NCBI GenBank assembly: GCA_004000155.1
Contig: RCSS01000091.1
Span: 1-18,772 of the forward strand
Reading direction: 5' to 3'
Source: Tubulinosema ratisbonensis
Lineage: Eukaryota > Microsporidia > Tubulinosematidae
DNA length: 18,772 bases
The notes under the pieces were generated by a model, which made no database searches, had not been told where the DNA came from, and saw only the letters and a list, made by a program, of their open reading frames with translations. A program made the position numbers and the translations under genes. Every line of letters starts with the position of its first letter. Positions within the stretch are counted from its first letter, which is position 1. Below are positions 1 through 8,014 of the stretch, in pieces.

Positions 1-178
1 GTGCGGCTCTCAAAGAAAGCTTTACATATTCAGCTATTTTCTGCATGGTAAGATTTTTATCAAGATTTTTTCTTATTCTCCGGACGATATCGATTGTAAT
101 TTTTTGCCCTTTCTTTCTTTTTTTGGCATTTACTGCGACATTAAAATTTGACTCTCCACCAGAATCGTTGTTGTTCAT
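1..178 (-). CDS. Partial protein (N-terminus only), possible helix-turn-helix of a transposase-like protein
   Basis: Reading the minus strand from the ATG at 178-176, the frame stays open to the window edge: 59 codons plus one base, with the C-terminus missing. The first 30 residues are polar and basic, with a lysine-rich patch (AKKRKKGQK). Then come a basic helix (IDIVRRIRKNLDKN) and LTMQKIAEYVKLSLRAA, which has the T-x-x-x-I-A-x-x-x-x-x-S spacing of a helix-turn-helix. Such N-termini are frequent in Tc1/IS630-like transposases and related DNA-binding proteins; which one this is cannot be decided without the C-terminal part. Base composition is less AT-rich than the spacer beside it, supporting real coding. 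It is divergent from HisRS. The 60-codon plus-strand frame over the same bases is its shadow. Function is inference. Confidence 0.6.
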   Translation of the reverse strand, partial: MNNNDSGGESNFNVAVNAKKRKKGQKITIDIVRRIRKNLDKNLTMQKIAEYVKLSLRAA

Positions 179-281
179 AAGTAAGGTTCAAATTATTAAA
201 TTGTTAATAAAATTATATCAATATTAGAACTAAAAAGAACTTAATAATTTTAAAAATTTACAATTATAAATTTATTTATTT

Positions 282-369
282 TTGCATAATATATTGCATA
301 ATTTTGCATATCTCATTGCATATTTTTGCATATCTTTTTGAATAATTTTGCATATGTTTTTGCATAACC
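282..369. repeat. Four tandem 22-bp units, each with two TTGCATA half-sites
   Basis: TTGCATA starts at 282, 294, 304, 316, 326, 348 and 360; the eighth position, 338, has the variant TTGAATA. Spacing strictly alternates 12, 10, 12, 10, 12, 10, 12, giving a 22-bp period repeated four times. The half-sites are about one helical turn apart, so all would face one side of the DNA. The array lies in the shared upstream region of the 1-178 (-) frame and HisRS (+), ending 168 bp before the HisRS start. It could be a minisatellite or a cluster of protein-binding sites. Nothing else is recognised in 179-537. Confidence 0.85.
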
Positions 370-537
370 CTGTAATTAATTTAAATAATTGAAATAATAA
401 TTAATTAATTAAAATAATAAAATAATGAGAATAAATATTAAATATTAAATGAAAAAGAGATTATTCAAAAATAATAAAAGAATTTGATAAAATGATAAGA
501 ATAAATTAATAAATAAAATTTTTAATGTATTTTTTTA

Positions 538-1854
538 ATGGTTGAATTAAGAACAGTTAAAGGCACAAAAGATTATTCTCCTTTAGAACAAAGAGTATTA
601 AATGATTTAACATCAAAAATAATTAAAATATTCAAATTGCACGGAGCAGTGAACATTGACACTCCAACCTTTGAGCTAAGAGACCTTCTTGTAAACAAAT
701 ACGGCGAAGAATCAAAACTAATTTTTGATTTAGAAGACCAAGGAGGGGATATTTGTTCATTGAGGTACGATCTAACTGTTTCATTCAGCAGATACCTTGC
801 GATGAACAAAATACAAAAAATTAAAAGATACCAGTTAGGAAAAGTTTTTAGGAGAGATAACCCGTCTTTTGCTAAGGGAAGACTTAGAGAATTCACTCAA
901 TGTGATTTTGACATTGCTGGAAGTTATTTACCCATGGTAGCAGATGCAGAGACACTTTGCATTCTTCATGAATGTCTTAAAGAAATGAATCTTGGCAAAT
1001 TTAAGATCAAATTTAATCACAGAGGCATTTTAAATGGTATTATTTCTTGTGCAAGGAATACCTTCTTTAAATTTAACACTGTTTGTTCTTCTTTGGACAA
1101 ATTAGACAAATTTTCATTTGATTTTATAAAAGAAGAACTAAAAACTAAAGGATTGAACGAAGAACAAATAGAATTTTTGCACAAATTTGTTTATTTAAAA
1201 GGAAATGAAGATTTTATTGATCAGTTAAAAAGTAAAGAAATTTATGAACACCCGGAAGGAAAGAAAGGAATTGAAGATTTAAGTTTACTTTTTAATTTTT
1301 TAAATAGTTTTGGTATCTTAGAATCTTTTGAGATAGATTTATCACTGGCCAGAGGGTTAGATTATTACACTGGTATTATTTTTGAAGCAGTATTTGACAA
1401 TTACAAGGAAATAGGTTCAGTTGCAGGCGGAGGAAGGTATGATAATTTAGTTTCTTCCATTTTATCAGAAAAATCTTCAGTCAACGTGCCATGTGTAGGA
1501 TTTAGTTTTGGGATAACAAGAATTTTACCAATCCTTTTAAAAATCAACCAATCAAAAAATATTTCCAATCTAAAAGTATATTTAAGTTCTTCAGGTAGTT
1601 TACTTTTACAAGAAAGAATGGTTGTTTTAAAAAAGCTTTGGGATCAAAAAATACCATCAGAAACATTTTACAATAAAAGGTTTAATTTTAATAATGCATT
1701 AGAATACGTGCAAAAAAATGAAATACCTTTTCTTATGGTGCTAGGTGAAAAAGAAATAAAAAATAATGAATATAAATTGCTATATGGAAACAAAAAAGAA
1801 AATAAGTTTACAGGAAATTTAGAAGAGGTTATTAATTTTATTAAAGAAAATTAA
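538..1854 (+). CDS. Histidyl-tRNA synthetase, cytosolic (class II)
   Basis: Charges tRNA-His with histidine in the cytosol. The 438-residue protein starts with the HisRS signature GTKDYSP (residues 9-15). Class II motif 2 is at about 104-127, with FRRDNPS and REFTQCDFDIAG. The HisA signature ARGLDYYTG is at 271-279, GGGRYDNL at 297-304, and motif 3 (VGFSFGITRI) at 320-329. About 345-438 fits the C-terminal anticodon-binding domain. The N-terminal WHEP domain of animal HisRS is absent and there is no targeting extension, as expected for a microsporidian with mitosomes. All catalytic motifs look intact. The start is the first ATG of the frame, preceded by T-rich sequence without a CCC run. The gene ends 14 bp before the oppositely oriented neighbour, so the transcripts probably overlap. 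An N at 1863 lies just after the stop. Confidence 0.97.
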   Translation: MVELRTVKGTKDYSPLEQRVLNDLTSKIIKIFKLHGAVNIDTPTFELRDLLVNKYGEESKLIFDLEDQGGDICSLRYDLTVSFSRYLAMNKIQKIKRYQLGKVFRRDNPSFAKGRLREFTQCDFDIAGSYLPMVADAETLCILHECLKEMNLGKFKIKFNHRGILNGIISCARNTFFKFNTVCSSLDKLDKFSFDFIKEELKTKGLNEEQIEFLHKFVYLKGNEDFIDQLKSKEIYEHPEGKKGIEDLSLLFNFLNSFGILESFEIDLSLARGLDYYTGIIFEAVFDNYKEIGSVAGGGRYDNLVSSILSEKSSVNVPCVGFSFGITRILPILLKINQSKNISNLKVYLSSSGSLLLQERMVVLKKLWDQKIPSETFYNKRFNFNNALEYVQKNEIPFLMVLGEKEIKNNEYKLLYGNKKENKFTGNLEEVINFIKEN

Positions 1855-1868
1855 TTTTTTTTNATTTT

Positions 1869-2441
1869 TTATTTATTAAAAACAAATCCAACCAATAAAG
1901 AATGAATATTTTTATCATTTATCAATCCTTCAATTAAAAATCCAAGCCCAATTTTGAAAGCAGTGAAAGGTTCAATCAAAATTACAAAATTTTTACCAGA
2001 CACTCCTTTCATGCATAAATTACCAGAAAATAAATTATTTAATTTGTTTGCATTGGTAAATAATTCTTTGTCTGGCAAAAATACAAACAAACTTGGTGTA
2101 AAAATAAATGAGTCATGTAATTCTTCTAATGAAACATTCTGTTCACAAGTGATGTTTGACAAATTTGATAACAAATCATCCAATTCGAATGATAAAACAA
2201 TCCCTGTCAAATTTTCATTTGCATGAAATATAGAAGAAGTTTTTATAGGTTCAAAGCCATGAAAAGATCCTTTACTTTCTTTATAAGCTTTGTAAAAATA
2301 AGACAGTAAAAGTGATTCATGGTAGTGTTTTAATCTGATTTTGCCAAAATCTTTATCAGTGCTATTATCTTTAAGCTCTTTTAAGTGTTTATTTACAATA
2401 TAAAGTCTGTTTAACTCTTGTGAGTTTATTTCTTCAGCCAT
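1869..2441 (-). CDS. Uncharacterised 190-residue protein
   Basis: I do not recognise this protein. It has an acidic/polar N-terminus that looks helical (residues 1-60: MAEEINSQELNRLYIVNKHL, then a basic KIRLKHYHESLLLSYFYKAY stretch). The rest alternates short hydrophobic strands (IVLSFELDDLL, SLFVFLPDKELF, FVILIEPFTAFKIGLGFLIEGL). There is no signal peptide and no clear membrane span, so a soluble alpha/beta protein or a complex subunit is the simplest reading. The stop is 14 bp from the end of HisRS (convergent). Upstream, 34 bp separate it from the end of the methyltransferase gene on the same strand. No CCC run precedes the ATG. Codon use resembles HisRS next door, and the frame is intact, supporting a real gene. 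Its 34-bp spacing hints at shared expression but says nothing firm about function. Confidence 0.8.
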   Translation of the reverse strand: MAEEINSQELNRLYIVNKHLKELKDNSTDKDFGKIRLKHYHESLLLSYFYKAYKESKGSFHGFEPIKTSSIFHANENLTGIVLSFELDDLLSNLSNITCEQNVSLEELHDSFIFTPSLFVFLPDKELFTNANKLNNLFSGNLCMKGVSGKNFVILIEPFTAFKIGLGFLIEGLINDKNIHSLLVGFVFNK

Positions 2442-2475
2442 GAATTAAAAATTTTTAAAATTAAAAATAAAAAAT

Positions 2476-3240
2476 TTATTTTTTAATTATTCCTGAAATG
2501 GTAACCCTGTACATTTCCACTTGTCTTTTTCTATTAACTGTCAAAGTGTTCAATGTTTTTACTTCACTTTTCATTCNTAACCCTTCACAAATATTAAAAA
2601 TCTCTTCTTCAGTAAAAAAGTAAGTAAAAGTATTATCACCTCTTTTATAAAAATTTTCTTTAATTATTTGTTCACTTTTATACCTCTGCTGTCTGTGATC
2701 CATAAACCCAAAATCTCTAAAAATGATTATTCCATTTTCTTCTAAATTGTCTTTAAGCTTACCAAATATTTTAGCATGAAATTTAGGATCAATGGCTGAA
2801 AGAGTAAAAATAAGAAAAATAACATCAAATTTTCCTTCTATTTTTTCATCTGAAGTGAGATCATGTACAAAGAAAGTTAAGTTAGTAAGTTTCTTTTTTG
2901 CTAAGTCAATAGCATTCTGTGAAAAATCACATCCTACAGCATTAGTAAGATTAAAAAGTGAGTTTCCCACACCACACCCAGCATCTAATATCCTTTTATT
3001 TTTAATAAAAGGGTATGTTTGTAAGATCCATGACCTATCTTTGTAAAAATTGGTTTTATGGTTTTTATAAAATGTTTCCCAAGCTAAGCTCTTTTCTGCT
3101 ACATCTTCTTTTATGAATTGAATATCTAATTCTATTTTTTTAAGTATCTTTTCTTTTTGGTTGGGTGGTAACACTGCTATGTCCCAAGCATTATATTTGA
3201 ATTTGTTAGATTCTTCTTTTAAAATTCTTGGTTCTTTCAT
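2476..3240 (-). CDS. tRNA N3-methylcytidine methyltransferase, METTL2/6/8 (Trm140) family
   Basis: Predicted to use S-adenosylmethionine to make m3C, in this family at C32 of the tRNA-Thr/Ser anticodon loop. The 254 residues match the METTL6 core. WETFYKNHKTNFYKDRSWIL (54-73) is the family's W-x-x-F-Y-x-x-H...F-x-K-D-R-x-W entry motif. DAGCGVGNSLF (86-96) is SAM motif I; GCDFSQNAIDLAKK (103-116) carries the ribose-binding acid; DVIFLIFTLSAI (139-150) is the motif IV region. RDFGFMDHRQQRYK (175-188) and NFYKRGDNTFTYFFTEEE (196-213) are highly diagnostic. The C-terminal NRKRQVEMYRV resembles the end of METTL6. The N at 2577 makes residue 222 an NGA codon: Gly or Arg, or stop if T. Gly fits best. 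The start is 204 bp from the divergent Sin3 start. Which tRNA it modifies is inference. Confidence 0.92.
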   Translation of the reverse strand: MKEPRILKEESNKFKYNAWDIAVLPPNQKEKILKKIELDIQFIKEDVAEKSLAWETFYKNHKTNFYKDRSWILQTYPFIKNKRILDAGCGVGNSLFNLTNAVGCDFSQNAIDLAKKKLTNLTFFVHDLTSDEKIEGKFDVIFLIFTLSAIDPKFHAKIFGKLKDNLEENGIIIFRDFGFMDHRQQRYKSEQIIKENFYKRGDNTFTYFFTEEEIFNICEGLXMKSEVKTLNTLTVNRKRQVEMYRVTISGIIKK

Positions 3241-3444
3241 GCAATAAATTTTTTTTATTTTTAANATTCTAAGAATAAAAATAAATAAATAAATTTTTAT
3301 AATTTTGTTTTATGCCTGTTTTAAAATTTTAATCACTGATTTAAAATCTTTTTTTGTAATTTATTTGTTTTGAACAAATTTGTAAAATGAACCAATCAAA
3401 AATACTAATATTTATTTAAGTTAATAAAAAAAATACAAAACCCT
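3241..3444. promoter_or_regulatory. Divergent intergenic region between methyltransferase and Sin3
   Basis: This 204-bp AT-rich spacer must hold the start signals of both genes. I see no clear binding-site repeat. On the Sin3 side the last bases are ACAAAACCCTATG. On the methyltransferase side there is no CCC run next to the ATG. An N is at 3265. Confidence 0.5.
3441..3443 (+). promoter_or_regulatory. CCC-like signal directly upstream of the Sin3 start
   Basis: CCC sits one base before the ATG at 3445 in otherwise C-poor DNA. CCC- or GGG-like motifs within about 15 bases of the start codon have been described as transcription signals in microsporidia. It supports this ATG as the true start, with a very short 5' leader. 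Confidence 0.6.
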
Positions 3445-5955
3445 ATGAGAGAATCAGAGCATGACAAAATAAGGCAAAGGTACACACCTAGGATACCTTA
3501 TCAGCAACAGGATAAGACCAACGGAGCAGAAGTACAGAGTGCCATTGATTACATCCAGAAAATTAAGATGATTTACACAGAACAGTCACCAATTTTTATG
3601 AAGTTTTTAGAGGCAATGAAAGATTTTAAGATGACAAAAATATCAGGGACAGAGCTTTATGGCATTATCAGTAAACTGTTTGCTGATAAACCTCATCTGA
3701 TAAATGAGTTTAAATCTTTTATACCACCTGTGTCTATCAGTAATGAAGAGAGTAAATTTGTTGAGAAGATAAATAAGCCTACTAGTAGTACGTATGAGTT
3801 TATACCCCCTAAAATAAGACTTAAGGAGAGAGAAGTGATAAATAAGTTTGTTGATTTACTTTATCATTTAAAAAAGAAACCTTTAAACCCACAAAAAGTA
3901 AATGAGTTTAATGCTTTACTGAACGAATACCCAGAAATTATTTCTAAACTNAACAAACTTACCCCTGCAGAAAAAGAAGAAGTTTATTCTCCTTTTGATT
4001 TTATTACAGAAAAAATTAAACAATTAGGAATTTATAAAGAATTTATGAAATGCATAAATTCATACAACCAGAACCTGATAGGAAAGGAAGACTTAGTTTT
4101 TTTGGTTAAGCAGATAATTAAAGAAGAGAAGCTTTTGAATGAGTTTATCAGGTTTTTAAATCCAGGAAAGGTTCTTGAAAAAGAAAAGAAGAAGTATTTT
4201 GGCACTGTAGGATCATACAGGATCATCAAAGATGAGCCAGGTGATGCATTAATCAATGATTATTGTGTAGGATGTCCTACACACAACAGAGAAGATGAAA
4301 ATTATGTATTTCTAAAAAGGAATATTTTTGAAGAAAATCTATTTAGGATTGAAGATGAAAGGTATGAAATTGATTTACTTTGCTTAAGAATAGAATTATT
4401 GATTATTTCTTTAGAAAAAATAACACTTACCAATTTAGAAGAAATAGGAATCAACCAATTAGAAATTTCTAGTGGAATAGTACAAAGCATATTAGAATTA
4501 ATTTACAAAGAGAATTATAGTGAAGTATTAGAANGAATACTTTCTAAGCCTAAAGAAACAATACCAGTGGTATTAAACCGACTTTACCGAGTAAATGAAA
4601 GAATTAAAAGAGAGAAGATAGAAAAAGAGAAAATATGGGAAGAAGCCACTAAATTGAATTACTACAAAGCATTAGACAACATTTACTTTGATTTTAAAAG
4701 CACAGATAAAAAAGAATTACTTTTTAAAAATCTAAGTAATACCTTTGTAAAAAATGAATTTTCTTTAGAAAATTTAACATCAATTCATAAAAAAATAATT
4801 TATTTTTACCAACTTAGTTCAGGAAATAATTTAGAGGGTATTAAATTACTAAATGATTTAATAGAAATACTTAATAATTCATTAGTGGTAATTTGTGTAA
4901 ATAATACTTTATTTTCAATAATTTGTTACTTAATAATCTTAACACAAAGGTTATCAGAAATTTTCACTTGGGAATTAAAAGAATTAAATTATGGTAAAAT
5001 GAACAGAGAATTAGGACTGATAGATAGAATGGATGTAGAGGATAGAATAAAAGAGATATTTATTACCATAGAAAATTTATTAGAGAAGAAATTAGACAGC
5101 ACCACTTTTGATGAAGAAATAAGAATATTAACTGATAACAAAGGATATAAATTGTTTAGCATTGATAAAATATTTAGTAAATTGGATAATAAAGTGATAT
5201 CAGTTTTAGGGGATAAGAATATCAAAGAGTATTTTGATAAAATATATAATTTTATCATTACAAATATTAATAATAGTAAAAATATTAATATTAATAATAG
5301 TAAAAATATTAATAATATTGAGCAAAATAAAAATATTAATATTGAACAAAATAAAAATATTAATAATGAATTGAATAAAAATATTAATAATGAAGGTAAT
5401 AATGAATTGAATAAAATTATTAATAAGATAAAAAATGAAGAAATAATAGATGGTAAGAGCAATACAAATATTAATAATGAGAGTAAAAATGAAGAAATAA
5501 TTAATAATGAGATTAAAAATGAGACTAATATTACTAATGAGACTAATAATGAGATTAAAAATATAAATTCTAATTCTAATGAGAGTAATATTATTGATAA
5601 ATATTTAAATAATTCATTATTTAAATATTCTCTTAAATTATTTGATGAAATAGAATTAGAAGAATATTTCATTATGGAATTAATTGATAAATCAATTACT
5701 TTTCATAAAATAGAAAGAAAATTAGTGAAGAATGAAAAGAATCAGATTGTTAATAAAATTAGAAATTTAGATTTTGATGAAAAGAATATTAAATCAAAGG
5801 TATTCTTAGATAGAACACTTATGACTTATAATGAAGGAATATATCAGTTAGATTTAGAGCACAGGTTTTGTTTTAATACCAATACTCTAAGACATATTGC
5901 AGGGACTCATGATTTCTTTATGAGAGGAGATCATAAAAGAAATAATAAAAAATAA
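3445..5955 (+). CDS. Sin3-family transcriptional corepressor scaffold
   Basis: Sin3 scaffolds histone deacetylase complexes in the nucleus, binding DNA-bound factors through paired amphipathic helix (PAH) domains. In this 836-residue protein, PAH1 is residues 29-96 (AIDYIQKIKMIY, FLEAMKDFK, VIxxLF-like GIISKLFADKPHLINEFKSF). A weak PAH2 lies at 127-172 and a third at 184-240 (FMKCINSYNQNLIGKEDLV, LLNEFIRFLNPG). The HDAC-interacting region spans about 254-430, with GSYRIIKDEP, NLFRIEDERYEIDLL (298-312), ILSKPKETIPVVLNRLYRV and KIWEEATKLNYYKALD. An Asn-rich insert at about 605-720 separates this from a conserved C-terminal end with FNTNTLRHIAGTHDFFMRG. The protein is much shorter than yeast Sin3 (about 1,500). 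N at 3951 is silent (CTN = Leu). N at 4534 gives NGA, most likely Gly. It is divergent from the tRNA methyltransferase. Confidence 0.93.
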   Translation: MRESEHDKIRQRYTPRIPYQQQDKTNGAEVQSAIDYIQKIKMIYTEQSPIFMKFLEAMKDFKMTKISGTELYGIISKLFADKPHLINEFKSFIPPVSISNEESKFVEKINKPTSSTYEFIPPKIRLKEREVINKFVDLLYHLKKKPLNPQKVNEFNALLNEYPEIISKXNKLTPAEKEEVYSPFDFITEKIKQLGIYKEFMKCINSYNQNLIGKEDLVFLVKQIIKEEKLLNEFIRFLNPGKVLEKEKKKYFGTVGSYRIIKDEPGDALINDYCVGCPTHNREDENYVFLKRNIFEENLFRIEDERYEIDLLCLRIELLIISLEKITLTNLEEIGINQLEISSGIVQSILELIYKENYSEVLEXILSKPKETIPVVLNRLYRVNERIKREKIEKEKIWEEATKLNYYKALDNIYFDFKSTDKKELLFKNLSNTFVKNEFSLENLTSIHKKIIYFYQLSSGNNLEGIKLLNDLIEILNNSLVVICVNNTLFSIICYLIILTQRLSEIFTWELKELNYGKMNRELGLIDRMDVEDRIKEIFITIENLLEKKLDSTTFDEEIRILTDNKGYKLFSIDKIFSKLDNKVISVLGDKNIKEYFDKIYNFIITNINNSKNININNSKNINNIEQNKNINIEQNKNINNELNKNINNEGNNELNKIINKIKNEEIIDGKSNTNINNESKNEEIINNEIKNETNITNETNNEIKNINSNSNESNIIDKYLNNSLFKYSLKLFDEIELEEYFIMELIDKSITFHKIERKLVKNEKNQIVNKIRNLDFDEKNIKSKVFLDRTLMTYNEGIYQLDLEHRFCFNTNTLRHIAGTHDFFMRGDHKRNNKK
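5257..5605 (+). repeat. In-frame low-complexity Asn/Lys/Ile/Glu repeat inside Sin3
   Basis: About 115 codons are built almost only from AAT, ATT, AAA and GAG/GAA, as imperfect units such as NNSKNIN, EQNKNIN and NNELNKNIN. The frame stays open throughout, so it is coding, but it probably grew by slippage and forms a flexible linker. The 227-codon minus-strand frame over it is its hydrophobic mirror and not a gene. Confidence 0.85.
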
Positions 5956-5988
5956 ATGTTTAATGTTCTTTTTTATATTAAAAAAATA

Positions 5989-6053
5989 ATAAAATATATG
6001 ATTTTTTAGTAAGAATAAAAGAATATTTATTTTTAAAAAATCATATATTTTAT
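5989..6053. repeat. Perfect 20-bp inverted repeat, 25-base loop, just after Sin3
   Basis: Bases 5989-6008 and 6034-6053 are exact reverse complements (core AAAATATATGATTTTTTA at 5991-6008). The hairpin begins 34 bp after the Sin3 stop. It could fold in the Sin3 3' transcript, or be the ends of a very small inverted-repeat element. Both arms are AT-only apart from one G/C pair, so some chance contribution is possible, but 20 uninterrupted pairs is long. Confidence 0.7.
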
Positions 6054-6073
6054 GGTGTTAATGTCAATGATCT

Positions 6074-6247
6074 ATGACTAAAGTAGATTATGGTATTTTA
6101 TGTATTTAAGTGTAAATCTAAATATTGTTTTAAAGTTTTTATGGTTTTAGGCAATAATTAATGACTAAAGTAAATTACGGTATTTTATGTCTTTACATTT
6201 AGATCTAATATTTAAACCTTTACAATCATTTCCATTTAATCTTTCTT
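6074..6247 (+). repeat. 87-bp imperfect tandem duplication, in frame (29 codons)
   Basis: ATGACTAAAGTAGATTATGG at 6074 recurs as ATGACTAAAGTAAATTACGG at 6161, with GTATTTTATGT following in both. The preceding TTTATGGTGTTA and TTTATGGTTTTA also match. The 87-bp period is a multiple of three. Read in one frame, both copies give S-(R/K)-L-x-Y-F-M-x-L-x-x-(N/D)-L, a leucine spacing like a leucine-rich repeat. Both copies share a TAA just before this motif, so the sequence is no longer a functional gene. Confidence 0.7.
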
Positions 6248-6363
6248 ACCTTGCAAGTTCATGCATAAACATATTAAATTATTCAAATATAAAAAAGTTA
6301 TCTTACAAACTAAAAGTATACAAATTTAAATTAGTTTTAATTTATAGATTTAAAGAAACATGA
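6187..6363 (+). pseudogene. 58-codon leucine-rich remnant (decayed LRR-like gene)
   Basis: From ATG 6187 the frame runs 58 codons to TGA 6361-6363, starting MSLHLDLIFKPLQSFPF and continuing with NLSYLASSCINIL and IKKLSYKLKVYKF. Leucine and isoleucine fall at LRR-like intervals, including an L-x-S-F-P ending. It directly continues the 87-bp duplication in the same frame. I read it as the best preserved part of a dead leucine-rich protein gene, not as an active short gene: upstream in the same frame are two stops, and there is no CCC-type start signal. The LRR assignment rests only on spacing of hydrophobic residues. Confidence 0.4.
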
Positions 6364-6634
6364 TTTATTTAATTATACGTATATTTTGTTTTATAAAATA
6401 ATATTTAAGTTTTTATTTAAATTAGCATTTAAAAATTTAGAAAAATATTACATTTACATAAACTTAGAAATGGTTTATTGATTTTGTTATTTGGTTATTC
6501 AGAAAGTAGTTTAGTAAATTTAAAACATAAAATTTATTGGGTTAAATTTTTATAAAAATTATTAATTATGAAAAGGAAATTTTATTTATCTATGTACTCT
6601 ATCCTTAGAATAAAAATGGATTAGTAAGTGATGG

Positions 6635-6762
6635 GCTAACAGTATCTTGAGCTTTATTTTCTATTGTAAAACATGTGATACAGTATGTTTCTTTTAGATG
6701 GGCATTTAATATAATATATAAAGGTTTAGCAAAAAATTTTTGTATGAATTTATTATCCTTAG
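6635..6762 (+). repeat. Diverged dispersed repeat, copy A (partner at 17536-17666)
   Basis: Two blocks match the second copy in the same order and spacing. GCTAACAGTATCTTGAGCT at 6635-6653 matches 16 of 19 bases with 17536-17554. Bases 6714-6762 match 41 of 50 aligned positions with 17617-17666, including TAGCAAAA and ATCCTTAG. The blocks are 60 and 62 bp apart. Reading YKGLAKNF here and YIKDVAKDF there suggests the repeat descends from a coding region. Confidence 0.65.
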
Positions 6763-7843
6763 TGATGGAAAGTTTTCCATTATAGCACGGTCAATCATTG
6801 ATCGAAATATTAAACTTAGAAACTATTAAAGTGATCAATTTAAAACTATTTAAATATCAATGTTCTTCACTAATAAAAGCTTTAATAATAAAAATAAAAA
6901 GATACAGTCAGTATGTCTTCAATATCTGACTGGGGACGTGATACGCATAAACTAACATACTTAGAAAACAAAAGATTTTAGACTAACAAATATTTGATTG
7001 TATCTATTTAAAATATTTATTTATAAGTACTTATTTATAAGAATATTACAATTATTCAAATCGTATTTATTGAACAAAAAAATAAGATAATTTTACCTAT
7101 TTAAATCTGAATTAAATATCTAATAATTTTTTTAAATGTTGGTTACTTAACAAGGTTATTACAAATCAACAATATAATCTGTTAAGAATAATTTATAATT
7201 ATTTTTGATTTAGTTTTTTAAAATTAAAATTATATTTGTTTCAAATAAAATATCAAAAAAGATTAGATTAATATTATAAACATTTGTTAGTTGTTTGCTC
7301 TTTCTTACCATTCTTAGTCTATCTTTCTATAAAAAATCTAATAAAATAATTAATTATTTATTATCAAAATTAAGTTAAAGCTTAACAATCTTTTTTATGA
7401 TTTATTAAAAAGGAGTAATTTTTTGAGATAGTATCAACATTAATAGCTTTAAAATTTATTTTGTAAAATTTTACTAATTTATCTTATGAGGTCAACTGTC
7501 ATATCCTCATGATCACATACCTGAAGTCGGTACCCTTGGACCAAAGAGAACACTGTTTTAAGAATTTGTTTCTTATTTGTTATGGCTTTGTTTTAATTTT
7601 ATAAAAAGAGGAAATAATTATTTAATTAATCTGCTTAGATACTTTAATCAGTCAATCATTTTTTCTTTCTGGTTTAATGTTTTGTAGATTTTTTATAAAA
7701 TATCTTTACTTTTATATTCAGGAGAATATTCTGAAAAAAATTTTATATTTTGTAAATTACTTTACTCAAAAATATTGTAGTTTAGCGTTGAATATAAAAT
7801 TCAAGAGAACCAACTTTATTTAGTTTTTCTAAACCAAGCTTAA

Positions 7844-8014
7844 AAAAGGTACCTTCTTTATAGTTTAGATGGTAAGAATAGGGTGATAATTCATTTTAAA
7901 CCAAATTTGATTCTTAAAAATATTATCTTATTTTCTCTTACATATAAATCTATAAATAAATCAGATGTTATAAATTTTTATAGAAAAAAAAATTATTTGT
8001 TTACATTCTTAAAA
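7844..8014 (+). pseudogene. 57-codon stop-free remnant within a low-stop frame (7562-8086)
   Basis: Between TAA 7841-7843 and TAA 8015-8017 this frame has 57 codons without a stop, including YLLYSLDGKNRVIIHFKPN and FSLTYKSINKSDVINFYRK. The same frame continues upstream through stops at 7685 and 7778, with runs of 30 and 20 codons. There is no start codon signal. Mixed charged and polar residues are more protein-like than translated AT-rich noise. I do not recognise a family. It could still be chance. Confidence 0.3.

Noticed and set aside
45..227. 60-codon plus-strand frame at the left edge
   Set aside because: Its minus-strand partner (1-178) has a balanced, helix-turn-helix-like translation; this frame is a Phe/Leu-rich mirror of it.
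4989..5672. 227-codon minus-strand frame opposite Sin3
   Set aside because: It is the Leu/Ile/Ser-rich reverse reading of the Asn-rich Sin3 linker; the plus strand carries the conserved Sin3 motifs on both sides.
7480..7550. GC-richer island considered as a 5S rRNA, tRNA or snRNA
   Set aside because: No tRNA cloverleaf, TpsiC box, 5S internal promoter or snRNA signature was found; the island reads better as eroded coding sequence.
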